A stretch of 56,011 nucleotides of DNA from positions 1-56,011 of IMG/VR virus record IMGVR_UViG_3300010413_000038; one strand, given 5' to 3'. The DNA comes from a virus. Shown piece by piece: positions 50,031 to 55,959 of this stretch. How positions within the stretch are numbered: the stretch's first letter is position 1; each line of letters opens with the position of its first letter. The notes under the pieces were generated by a model. It saw only the letters and a program-made list of their open reading frames with translations, was not told the DNA's origin and searched no databases. A program made the position numbers and the translations under genes.

Positions 50031-50380
50031 ATTCATTACTAAAAGGTTTAATCATGGGTCTGATCGGAGCGATTGGAGCCGCTCTTTCAGACATGGAAAC
50101 TATGAATGTTGCGTACATTGTATTAGTTTCAGTGATTTTCGTGTTTCAGTATTCTGTTAAAAATTGGCTTATGCCTAGTATTTCTGATAAATTTTCTGTT
50201 GATATACAGGATTTAATAAGCGGAGTTTTAGCAGCTGTATTCATGGGTATTTCTGTGTATGCTGCAAGCTTATTAACAGGGATTGAATTTACTTGGATAG
50301 CATTATGGAAGGCAACAGTAGTTGCAATAATAGGTTATTTTAGTAAAACAATACCATCAAAAGCAAAGGCAGTAAAATAG
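50027..50380 (+). CDS. Putative holin
   Basis: This 117-residue protein has about three to four hydrophobic segments, with MGLIGAIGAALSDMETMNVA early and VAIIGYFSKTIPSKAKAVK at the basic C-terminus. Size, helices and position after the endolysin fit a phage holin that times lysis. A strong terminator follows. Confidence 0.6.
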   Translation: MNSLLKGLIMGLIGAIGAALSDMETMNVAYIVLVSVIFVFQYSVKNWLMPSISDKFSVDIQDLISGVLAAVFMGISVYAASLLTGIEFTWIALWKATVVAIIGYFSKTIPSKAKAVK

Positions 50381-50414
50381 ATTATAACAGCGATAATTTC
50401 CCAAAATTAAATAG

Positions 50415-50442
50415 GCCGGATAATAAAAATCCGGCTTTTTTT
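50415..50442 (+). terminator. Late operon terminator
   Basis: GCCGGAT (50415-50421) and ATCCGGC (50429-50435) form a perfect 7-bp stem with a 7-base loop, followed by T7. It closes the long structural and lysis operon. The accessory region starts 12 bases later with an ECF-type promoter. Confidence 0.9.
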
Positions 50443-50453
50443 ATTTATTTTTT

Positions 50454-50481
50454 GTAACCTTTTAAAAAAAATATCGTAAAA
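50454..50481 (+). promoter_or_regulatory. ECF-type phage promoter GTAAC-N16-CGTAAAA
   Basis: GTAAC at 50454 and CGTAAAA at 50475 are separated by 16 bases. The downstream leader TAACTAAAAACAAAAAGTC before the ATG at 50508 repeats that at 8395. Confidence 0.75.
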
Positions 50482-50507
50482 GAAAATATAACTAAAAACA
50501 AAAAGTC

Positions 50508-50690
50508 ATGAAACGTTTAGAAGAACTTGCAGAAGAAAGAAGAAAAAGACAGATTGAAAGATTTGAATCTATTGAAAAAGGAATTGAAAATCATAATACA
50601 ATGTTAGATTATTATGAAAAGACATGCCGTTTATTCGATATGACAGGACGCGGATTATCAAAAAATACTGGTAATTTAGAATTGTTTTAG
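50508..50690 (+). CDS. Small charged helical protein
   Basis: This 60-residue protein has an arginine/glutamate-rich helix (LEELAEERRKRQIERFESIE) and no known family. It is a likely member of the sigma regulon, since an ECF-type promoter and the shared leader precede it. Confidence 0.6.
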   Translation: MKRLEELAEERRKRQIERFESIEKGIENHNTMLDYYEKTCRLFDMTGRGLSKNTGNLELF

Positions 50691-50696
50691 TAAAAC

Positions 50697-50747
50697 ATGA
50701 CAAATATCATAGTTATAGTGTAGCCTTGTTTTTATCTTTACGTAAAA
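50697..50747 (+). promoter_or_regulatory. Composite promoter: ATGA palindrome, TATCTTTA and GTAGC-N16-CGTAAAA
   Basis: ATGACAAATATCAT at 50697 is followed by GTAGC at 50720 (+23), TATCTTTA at 50733 (+36) and CGTAAAA at 50741 after 16 bases. GTAGC differs from GTAAC by one base. The gene at 50781 follows. Confidence 0.75.
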
Positions 50748-50780
50748 GAAAGTATAATTAATAAAACTTACTTTAAAATT

Positions 50781-50963
50781 ATGGATTACATAGAACTAAA
50801 AACAGAGCATGGCGAGGCTTTATATAATGGAGAAACGCGTATAGTTGCCCACTTAACAAGAAACAAAGTATTAATGGAGTGTGAGATGCCTAGCGATTGG
50901 GCAAAAACACGGATATTTCAATTTATGGACAGCCTATTAAAAGCAAACGAAACCATAATTTAA
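50781..50963 (+). CDS. Phage protein of unknown function (60 aa)
   Basis: This 60-residue protein (MDYIELKTEHGEALYNGETR, then EMPSDWAKTRIFQFMD) has no recognised family. It stands behind a composite ECF promoter and is probably part of the sigma regulon. Confidence 0.6.
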   Translation: MDYIELKTEHGEALYNGETRIVAHLTRNKVLMECEMPSDWAKTRIFQFMDSLLKANETII

Positions 50964-50976
50964 TTGTGTTATAACG

Positions 50977-51074
50977 GGATTGTGGTATGAAATCGAAACC
51001 GACAGCACCACAGCCAGAACAATGAACTACACTAACAGAGGTTTTGTTTTATACCACTTGTTACCAACTGGCGG
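50977..51074 (+). repeat. Imperfect 98-base repeat with complementary ends, copy 1
   Basis: The repeat starts GGATTGTGGTATGAAATCG and ends ACTTGTTACCAACTGGCGG. GTGGTAT near the start can pair with ATACCAC near the end. A second copy (53804-53902) is well conserved at both ends and diverged in the middle. A frame read through it, TTG 50980 to 51162, is not a real gene. Confidence 0.75.
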
Positions 51075-51173
51075 ACTTATCTTGCAAAAACGTTCATTAA
51101 ATGCTGAAAATAAAAAAAGCGAAGCGTGGGGATTTTTTTTCTTCTTTTTGCTTGTTTATTAAAAATATGTGTG

Positions 51174-51181
51174 TAAATTTG
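51174..51181 (+). promoter_or_regulatory. Host-type promoter, -7 box TAAATTTG
   Basis: It matches TAnnTTTG, with TTG about 20 bases upstream at 51152. The ribbon-helix-helix gene starts only five bases later, so transcription and translation would start nearly together; a leaderless mRNA or a further promoter inside the gene for the Y RNAs is possible. Confidence 0.5.
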
Positions 51182-51185
51182 TAAC

Positions 51186-51347
51186 ATGAATGACACACAA
51201 AATAAAAACAGACGATTCCACTTATTTATTGAACAAAAATGGATTGATAGGCTAAAAATAGAAATGAACTCTTACGGCTTTACAACTGTTTCGTCATTCG
51301 TGAGATTTATAATTATAAAGTTCTTTGATAAAAATAAAAAGCAGTAG
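51186..51347 (+). CDS. Ribbon-helix-helix-like DNA-binding protein
   Basis: The 53-residue product has a short RFHLFIEQKWIDRLKIEM strand-helix, a turn (NSYGFTTVSSFVR) and a second helix (FIIIKFFDKNK), the build of ribbon-helix-helix regulators such as Arc and MetJ. Its stop lies inside the first Y RNA (GCAGTAG). It could autoregulate the Y RNA/Ro60 region. Confidence 0.55.
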   Translation: MNDTQNKNRRFHLFIEQKWIDRLKIEMNSYGFTTVSSFVRFIIIKFFDKNKKQ

Positions 51348-51489
51348 CGATAAGTGGGTTACTTCGCTATGGGAGCCGTGTGTCACTGGTTCGATTCCAG
51401 TATCCCTGCCAAATTAAAACAACATGCAGGGATTAGCTCAGTTGGTAGAGCAACGATACAGATTCCTACTTAAATTTTCTCTGCTTTTT
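51336..51489 (+). ncRNA. Y RNA 1 with permuted tRNA-like module
   Basis: AAAAAGCAG (51336-51344) pairs with CTGCTTTTT (51481-51489) to close the RNA, and AAGTGGG (51352) pairs with CCTACTT (51465). Inside is a tRNA-like module in permuted order: T arm ACTGG-TTCGATT-CCAGT (51385-51401), acceptor-like ATCCCTGC/GCAGGGAT (51402-51409 and 51426-51433) closed by a loop, then D arm GCTC-AGTTGGTA-GAGC (51436-51451). GTGGGTTACTTCG recurs in the next two RNAs. This matches bacterial Y RNAs of the YrlA type that bind Ro60. Confidence 0.85.
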
Positions 51490-51496
51490 AAAAATA

Positions 51497-51567
51497 TTGC
51501 AAGTGGCGATGAATGAGTTACTTCGTTTCGGATATGAAAAAATACTTATTCAATTTTTCCCTTGCAA
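51497..51567 (+). ncRNA. Y RNA 2, minimal form without tRNA-like module
   Basis: TTGCAAG (51497-51503) pairs with CTTGCAA (51561-51567), and GAATGAG pairs with CTTATTC. The ATGAGTTACTTCG block is shared with Y RNAs 1 and 3. The hairpin is only 71 bases and lacks T and D arms, so it keeps just the expected Ro60-binding stem. Confidence 0.7.
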
Positions 51568-51572
51568 AGATA

Positions 51573-51710
51573 TTAGTGGTAGCGAAATGTGAGTTACTTC
51601 GAATGCTAATCGAGAGGTCGCAGGTTCGATTCCTGTCAAAATGGTGTATTCCGTTTTGTAGCTCAGTTGGTTAGAGCGCTAAAATTTCTCACGTTGATTT
51701 TCTCCACTAA
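51573..51710 (+). ncRNA. Y RNA 3 with permuted tRNA-like module
   Basis: TTAGTGG (51573-51579) pairs with CCACTAA (51704-51710). T arm GCAGG-TTCGATT-CCTGT (51620-51636), acceptor-like CAAAATGG/CCGTTTTG (51637-51644 and 51651-51658) and D arm GCTC-AGTTGGTTA-GAGC (51661-51677) follow in permuted order. The block GTGAGTTACTTCG is shared with the two others. It is followed by an intrinsic terminator and the Ro60 gene. Confidence 0.85.
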
Positions 51711-51721
51711 CTTATTTGCAA

Positions 51722-51760
51722 GGGTTACATAGCTATTTTATTGTGTAACCCTTTTTTTTT
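51722..51760 (+). terminator. Terminator of the Y RNA array
   Basis: GGGTTACA (51722-51729) and TGTAACCC (51744-51751) form a perfect 8-bp stem followed by T9. It lies after Y RNA 3 and 27 bases before the Ro60 gene, so read-through may set Ro60 expression. Confidence 0.9.
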
Positions 51761-51787
51761 GTTGAACTAATTTTAAATTTAATAGAT

Positions 51788-53218
51788 ATGTCAAGATTTA
51801 ACACTACTTCGGAAGGTACTAAAACCGTAAATTTAGCAGGTGGACAAGCATATAAACAAACACCTGAATTAGAATTGGTTTCAATATTGCTTACTTCGTT
51901 TGCAAATGACCAGTTTTATCGTTCATCTTCCGACACATTTGACACTTTAACGCAATTGATTTTAATGTGCGATAAAAAGTTTGTTGCGAAAGCTGCCATT
52001 TATGCAAGGACTAAATTTGGAATGCGTTCTATTTCTCACGTAGTTGCTTCCGAATTGGCAAAACATATTGGAGGTAATAAGTGGGCAAAAGATTTCTATG
52101 AATCTATTGTTTACAGACCTGACGATATGATGGAAATTTTATCGTATCATACATTAAAGAACGGTAAAATTCCAAATGCAATTAAGAAAGGTTTTGCTAA
52201 AGCATTTGATAAATTCGACCGTTATCAATTGGCTAAATATAGAGGTGAAGGGAAAGGATATAAATTGATTGATATTGTTAATTTAGTTCATCCAGTTCCG
52301 GTTGAAAAGAATGTAGATGCCATAAATGCACTTGTTAAAGGAGAATTGAAATCGTTCTATACTTGGGAATCTGAGTTAACACGTGCCGGGCAAAATGCGA
52401 CTTCTGAGGAAGAAAAGGCAGACTTTAAAAAAGATGTTTGGATTAAACTTGTAGGGGAACGTAAACTTGGATATTTTGCACTTTTGCGAAATCTTAGAAA
52501 CATTATTGAACAAGCACCTGAAGTTTTGGCCGAATCGCTTGAAATGCTTACGAATGAATCAATGATAAAAAAATCTTTGGTTTTACCGTTTCGATTTATT
52601 ACTGCTTTCGATGAAATTCAAAAGTTGAATAACGGTAAAATTGTTCGTGAAACATTGATTGCTTTGAATAAGGCTGTTGACATTTCAATTTCCAACGTTC
52701 CAAAGTTTGATGGTGAAACACTGGTTGTTTTGGACGTTTCCGGCTCTATGTCTGGAAAACCTGCTGTAATTGGCTCTCTGTTTTCTGCTGTTTTGGTAAA
52801 ATCAAACAACGCTGATTTTATGACATTTTCAGACAGGGCGCAATATCGAAACGTAAATCCAATGGATTCTACAATAACAATTGCAAATTCATTGCGCTTT
52901 TCGATGGGAGGAACCAATTTTCAAGACATTTTCAGGGTTGCAAACAAAAAGTATGACCGTGTAGTAATACTTTCAGATATGCAGGGATGGATAGGTTATT
53001 ACTCACCTGTTGCTGAATATAACAACTGGAAACGAGTTACCGGAGCAAATCCTTTTGTTTATTCGTTCGACCTTAATTCATACGGAAACATGCAATTTCC
53101 TGAACAGAATGTATTTTGTTTAGCTGGATTTTCTGACAAGGTTTTCGATATTATGAAACTTTTGGAACAAGATAAGAACGCATTAGTGAACGAGATTCGC
53201 AAAGTTTCTTTTTCCTAA
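51788..53218 (+). CDS. rsr: Ro60/TROVE protein with vWA domain
   Basis: This 476-residue protein is a bacterial Ro60 orthologue. The N-terminal alpha-helical TROVE repeats (about 15-300, with FGMRSISHVVASELAKHIGG and LGYFALLRNLRNI) form a ring that binds misfolded or single-stranded RNA and Y RNA. The vWA domain carries the MIDAS motif LDVSGSMSG with Asp316, Ser318 and Ser320. In bacteria, Ro60 with a Y RNA tethers nucleases or repair enzymes. The Y RNA array lies directly upstream, and an RNA ligase lies 2.8 kb downstream on the circle. Confidence 0.93.
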   Translation: MSRFNTTSEGTKTVNLAGGQAYKQTPELELVSILLTSFANDQFYRSSSDTFDTLTQLILMCDKKFVAKAAIYARTKFGMRSISHVVASELAKHIGGNKWAKDFYESIVYRPDDMMEILSYHTLKNGKIPNAIKKGFAKAFDKFDRYQLAKYRGEGKGYKLIDIVNLVHPVPVEKNVDAINALVKGELKSFYTWESELTRAGQNATSEEEKADFKKDVWIKLVGERKLGYFALLRNLRNIIEQAPEVLAESLEMLTNESMIKKSLVLPFRFITAFDEIQKLNNGKIVRETLIALNKAVDISISNVPKFDGETLVVLDVSGSMSGKPAVIGSLFSAVLVKSNNADFMTFSDRAQYRNVNPMDSTITIANSLRFSMGGTNFQDIFRVANKKYDRVVILSDMQGWIGYYSPVAEYNNWKRVTGANPFVYSFDLNSYGNMQFPEQNVFCLAGFSDKVFDIMKLLEQDKNALVNEIRKVSFS

Positions 53219-53257
53219 TGGTTTTGAAAAAACCAATGTGCGGTGGGGCTTTTTTTA
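53219..53257 (+). terminator. Hairpin and T tract after Ro60
   Basis: TGGTTTT, loop GAA, AAAACCA (53219-53235) start at the stop codon and are followed by GTGCGGTGGGGC and T7. The arrangement is the same as after the RNA ligase (1071-1107). Confidence 0.6.
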
Positions 53258-53278
53258 TTTCTTCGCATACTTCTGTCG

Positions 53279-53312
53279 TTGATTAAATGAGCCGCCACCG
53301 CTTGTTGGTAAC
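53279..53312 (+). repeat. Cassette-boundary repeat, copy 2
   Basis: TTGATTAAATGAGCCGCC, then ACCGCTTGTTGGTAAC, resembles 1133-1171 and 54162-54198. It lies in the same position relative to the hairpin element as copy 1. Confidence 0.65.
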
Positions 53313-53356
53313 GAAGAGATAAAATGCGTTTCAATGCATTTTAATCGAATGTTAAC
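53309..53356 (+). repeat. Dispersed hairpin element, copy H
   Basis: TAACGAAGAGAT precedes AAAATGC/GCATTTT around GTTTCAAT, then AATCGAATGTTAAC. AAAAT at 53321 is 36 bases before GTAAC, as in copies B and I. Confidence 0.8.
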
Positions 53357-53384
53357 GTAACCTTTTAAATAATTTACCGTATAA
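53357..53384 (+). promoter_or_regulatory. ECF-type phage promoter GTAAC-N16-CGTATAA
   Basis: GTAAC at 53357 and CGTATAA at 53378 have a 16-base spacer. The leader before ATG 53409 repeats that of 8395 and 50508 with one base less. Confidence 0.8.
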
Positions 53385-53408
53385 TCAGTATAACTAAAAA
53401 CAAAAGTC

Positions 53409-53627
53409 ATGTACGGTTCTATGCCAATATCGAAATACAGAATAGCCAGATATTTATTTCTTAGTGAATATACAAATTATGAAATTCCTGAGAAATTCAT
53501 AAATTTAGCAGTTAATGATTTGATGAAAAAACCGGATAGATTCTTGGTTAAGAAATTTAGGCGTAGGCATTATATAAATTTACGAGTTTTTGCGCCTGGA
53601 TTATTCCAAATAATTTACGATTTATAA
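53409..53627 (+). CDS. Small basic protein of unknown function
   Basis: This 72-residue protein is rich in arginine, with a C-terminal KKFRRRHYINLRVFAPGLFQ. It may bind nucleic acid. It follows an ECF-type promoter and probably belongs to the sigma regulon. Confidence 0.6.
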   Translation: MYGSMPISKYRIARYLFLSEYTNYEIPEKFINLAVNDLMKKPDRFLVKKFRRRHYINLRVFAPGLFQIIYDL

Positions 53628-53636
53628 ACTAAAACT

Positions 53637-53798
53637 ATGAAAAATAAGGTATATTATAATAAAGAAGAGGTTATATTAACCGGGAGAACTAACAAATTTC
53701 TATTTGAAGTTAAATTTCAAACAGGAGAAACTAGATTCATACACGTAGATGATTTAGATTTTATTTCTGATATAAGAGATAAGAATCACTTCTTTTAA
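53637..53798 (+). CDS. Small beta-rich protein of unknown function
   Basis: This 53-residue protein (MKNKVYYNKEEVILTGRTNK) is probably beta-rich and starts nine bases after the previous stop, so it is likely co-transcribed. Repeat copy 2 with complementary ends follows. The family is unknown. Confidence 0.5.
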   Translation: MKNKVYYNKEEVILTGRTNKFLFEVKFQTGETRFIHVDDLDFISDIRDKNHFF

Positions 53799-53803
53799 TT
53801 AAC

Positions 53804-53902
53804 GGATTGTGGTATGAAATCGAAACCGACACAACCACAGCCTAAACAATGAGAATAAGCAACCAGATATTTTGTTTTATGCCACTTGTTACCAACTGGC
53901 GG
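53804..53902 (+). repeat. Imperfect 99-base repeat with complementary ends, copy 2
   Basis: It shares the start GGATTGTGGTATGAAATCG and the end CCACTTGTTACCAACTGGCGG with copy 1 (50977). GTGGTAT pairs with ATGCCAC (one G-T). The middle differs, which suggests that only the ends are under constraint. Confidence 0.75.
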
Positions 53903-53910
53903 TTATAACG

Positions 53911-53944
53911 AACCTCGATTAAATGAACAGAAGTAATAATTAAA
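53911..53944 (+). repeat. Upstream repeat shared with the RNA ligase gene
   Basis: AACCTCGATTAAATGAACAG and on to AATTAAA, matching 86-119 with two mismatches. The next start codon, at 53956, is 12 bases on. Confidence 0.7.
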
Positions 53945-53955
53945 TATTTAAACAG

Positions 53956-54126
53956 ATGAAAAAGATTTATAAAACTAAAGGATTACCATATTATGTGAAG
54001 AATTGTAATAATATTTTTGATGCGGTGGCAGAACTGCTTAAAAATAGAATAGGTGTAACAGAAAACGACTTGGAGGAAGTAAAAACAGACCTTATTCAGA
54101 TGGGTGCAAAAATATTTTGTGCATAA
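53956..54126 (+). CDS. Small protein in an accessory cassette
   Basis: This 56-residue protein (MKKIYKTKGLPYYVKNCNNI) has a predicted helical second half. Its upstream and downstream repeats match those of the RNA ligase (86-119 and 1133-1171), although the genes are unrelated. The function is unknown. Confidence 0.5.
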   Translation: MKKIYKTKGLPYYVKNCNNIFDAVAELLKNRIGVTENDLEEVKTDLIQMGAKIFCA

Positions 54127-54161
54127 CCATATTTAATTATGGACAAGTTACCACATAAGTC

Positions 54162-54198
54162 TGTTAAATGTACTGCCTTTCTTCCGCTTGTTGCTAAC
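54162..54198 (+). repeat. Cassette-boundary repeat, copy 3
   Basis: TGTTAAATGTACTGCC, then TTTCTTCCGCTTGTTGCTAAC, is almost the same as 1133-1171. It is not followed by the hairpin element. The rest of the gap to 54343 holds no gene or other recognisable element. Confidence 0.7.
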
Positions 54199-54343
54199 GG
54201 TTTAGCTATGAATAGTAGCGGATTAATAGCACAAATTTATCAAAATGAGATACAGTAAATTAATATTATAAACCTATCGAGTAGCACTAATACCACTATT
54301 ATTTATAGCTGTTGTTATGCGCTGCAGATGCTAATTAAAAGAT

Positions 54344-54754
54344 ATGAGTTTAAGAAAATTAATACCAATGACCGATTTTGTAAATCAAATTTTAGCTTAT
54401 ACGAAAGAAAGCAATAATTACCAAAGAGGTATACAACTAATTGATTGGTATGCTGAATTAATACAGCAACCTATAAGTATGGAAATGTTTAAAGGCGATA
54501 ACCCTTTATTTCCGAATTTTAAAATTGTAGAATCTCAAAAAGAAGCCACAGAAAACAACTATAAAAATGCTATTTGGTATTTTGGCAATGGCGAATTTGC
54601 CACTACGCTTTATCGAAAATCAGAACACAGCACAACAAAGTCAGGAATGTGTTTTATTACCAGTTTTCATTTAAGTACAATTGAACAACTTTGTGATAAA
54701 GATATTGATTTTAGTATGTTATCTGAATATGCAGAGAGTGACATATTTGATTAG
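54344..54754 (+). CDS. Phage protein of unknown function (136 aa)
   Basis: This 136-residue protein (MSLRKLIPMTDFVNQILAYT, then KNAIWYFGNGEFATTLYRKS) has no recognised motif. It lies in the accessory region between repeats. Hairpin element I follows nine bases after its stop. Confidence 0.65.
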   Translation: MSLRKLIPMTDFVNQILAYTKESNNYQRGIQLIDWYAELIQQPISMEMFKGDNPLFPNFKIVESQKEATENNYKNAIWYFGNGEFATTLYRKSEHSTTKSGMCFITSFHLSTIEQLCDKDIDFSMLSEYAESDIFD

Positions 54755-54762
54755 GTTGCGCA

Positions 54763-54810
54763 TAACAAAGAGATAAAATCTGTTTTTATGGATTTTCATC
54801 GATTGTTAAC
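54763..54810 (+). repeat. Dispersed hairpin element, copy I
   Basis: TAACAAAGAGAT precedes AAAATC/GATTTT around TGTTTTTATG, then CATCGATTGTTAAC. TAACAA and TTGTTA can pair outside. AAAAT at 54775 is 36 bases before GTAAC. Confidence 0.75.
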
Positions 54811-54838
54811 GTAACCTTATTAATTCAATTACGTATAC
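54811..54838 (+). promoter_or_regulatory. ECF-type phage promoter GTAAC-N16-CGTATAC
   Basis: GTAAC at 54811 and CGTATAC at 54832 have a 16-base spacer. The gene at 54854 starts 22 bases past the CGT. Confidence 0.75.
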
Positions 54839-54853
54839 TCTAATAAAAAATCT

Positions 54854-55147
54854 ATGGAACTTCATAATTATAAAATATTCATTCAGGATCAGATAAGTAA
54901 AAATGGGTTTAATCGTTATGATAAACAGCGATATGCAATGAAACTTTTTTGGTATTTAAAAAAGATTGATTACGCATATCCAATATTTAAAAACAAGCAA
55001 TTAATAGGATTTAATCTATATACTTTAAAGGATTTCTGGGAAATAATTAACTCATTATATCTTGATAAATGGAAATCAAGTGAAAATAGTACTGGTACAA
55101 AATGGTATTATGAAAATGCTGTTTCTGGAACCTATACTGGTGATTAA
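54854..55147 (+). CDS. Phage protein of unknown function (97 aa)
   Basis: This 97-residue protein (MELHNYKIFIQDQISKNGFN, then GFNLYTLKDFWEIINSLYLD) is aromatic-rich with no family I know. It is a likely sigma regulon member because hairpin element I and an ECF-type promoter precede it. Confidence 0.6.
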   Translation: MELHNYKIFIQDQISKNGFNRYDKQRYAMKLFWYLKKIDYAYPIFKNKQLIGFNLYTLKDFWEIINSLYLDKWKSSENSTGTKWYYENAVSGTYTGD

Positions 55148-55176
55148 ATAAATATTAATATAAAACGCTTAAAGAT

Positions 55177-55344
55177 ATGTTATCTCAATTACAGGATTTA
55201 ATTTCAGAAAATAATATATCAGAAATCCTAAAAATCAAATCAGAATTAGAAGAACTAGAGAAATATATACCTATAGAGCTTTTCAGCACTGAAAATAGGG
55301 AAGCAAAAGAACTAATAGACGAACATTTAAACGAAAAATTATGA
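55177..55344 (+). CDS. Small acidic helical protein
   Basis: This 55-residue protein is acidic and helical (ILKIKSELEELEKYI at about 17-31). Its end overlaps the next gene by four bases (ATGA). The function is unknown. Confidence 0.5.
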   Translation: MLSQLQDLISENNISEILKIKSELEELEKYIPIELFSTENREAKELIDEHLNEKL

Positions 55345-55574
55345 AGCCGTATACAGAAAATCAATTAAAAGCCGCTGCATCTGCTGCAAGCTTAGAAATA
55401 ATGAATAGAAATTTAAGCGAATCAGAACAAAGGCATGCGATGTTTATTAAAGGTGCAAGGTTCGCAGAAACCGAATTCCTGACAGAGGTATGTAATCCAA
55501 TAAAAATGGAAATAGACAGACTAAGGGATGAAAATAAAATGCTTAAGGATAAGATTGTTAAATTAACAGAATAA
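55341..55574 (+). CDS. Small protein with C-terminal coiled coil
   Basis: This 77-residue protein has an alanine-rich helix at the start (AAASAASLEIMNRNLSESEQ) and a C-terminal coiled coil (about 52-76). It overlaps the previous gene. The function is unknown. Confidence 0.6.
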   Translation: MKPYTENQLKAAASAASLEIMNRNLSESEQRHAMFIKGARFAETEFLTEVCNPIKMEIDRLRDENKMLKDKIVKLTE

Positions 55575-55588
55575 TTTTTTCATGCTTT

Positions 55589-55804
55589 ATGAAATACATA
55601 CAATTAGGATTACATCTCACGGATGATTTAGGAATAAAATCGGTAACTATTGATCATAATGAAACTGATTTACTGAGTGATTCAAAGCTAATAAACTTGA
55701 TTGCACTTGCCTTATTGAAAAGCATTCACTTAAATAAAAGTGATTTGGAATTTCAGGATATGTTAAATGAATTAGGGATTGTAAAATCAAAAAAAAATAG
55801 ATGA
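55589..55804 (+). CDS. Phage protein of unknown function (71 aa)
   Basis: This 71-residue, mostly helical protein ends in a basic tail (KSKKNR). Its stop overlaps the zinc-ribbon gene start by four bases, so the two are translationally coupled. The family is unknown. Confidence 0.6.
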   Translation: MKYIQLGLHLTDDLGIKSVTIDHNETDLLSDSKLINLIALALLKSIHLNKSDLEFQDMLNELGIVKSKKNR

Positions 55805-55959
55805 ATACTGAATATTCAAATAAATGTGACAAATGCAAAAGTATTGGTAAAGAAACTCATGCAAGGAGATACTTTAAAAAGATTGATAATAAGTGGCTGT
55901 ATCTATGTTATGGATGTTGGACTCTTTTAAATGAAGTGATTTGTAGTGAGCAAACCTAG
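55801..55959 (+). CDS. Small zinc-ribbon protein spanning the seam
   Basis: This 52-residue protein has CDKC (9-12) and CYGC (36-39), a four-cysteine ribbon. Bases 55868 onward repeat the start of the window, so the gene continues across the junction of the circular genome. RNA ligase follows after 39 bases. The function is unknown. Confidence 0.6.
   Translation: MNTEYSNKCDKCKSIGKETHARRYFKKIDNKWLYLCYGCWTLLNEVICSEQT

Noticed and set aside
50980-51162. Plus-strand frame of 60 codons starting TTG
   Set aside because: It covers the repeated element with complementary ends and continues into low-complexity T-rich sequence; the second repeat copy does not keep the frame.
51385-51677. Ordinary tRNA genes suggested by T-arm and D-arm sequences
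   Set aside because: The halves are in reversed order, there is no anticodon arm, and both lie inside larger hairpins that share a Y RNA motif.
1133-54198. Integron attC sites at the TAAC/GTTA cassette ends
   Set aside because: No RYYYAAC/GTTRRRY pair with the right spacing was found and there is no integrase gene in the window.
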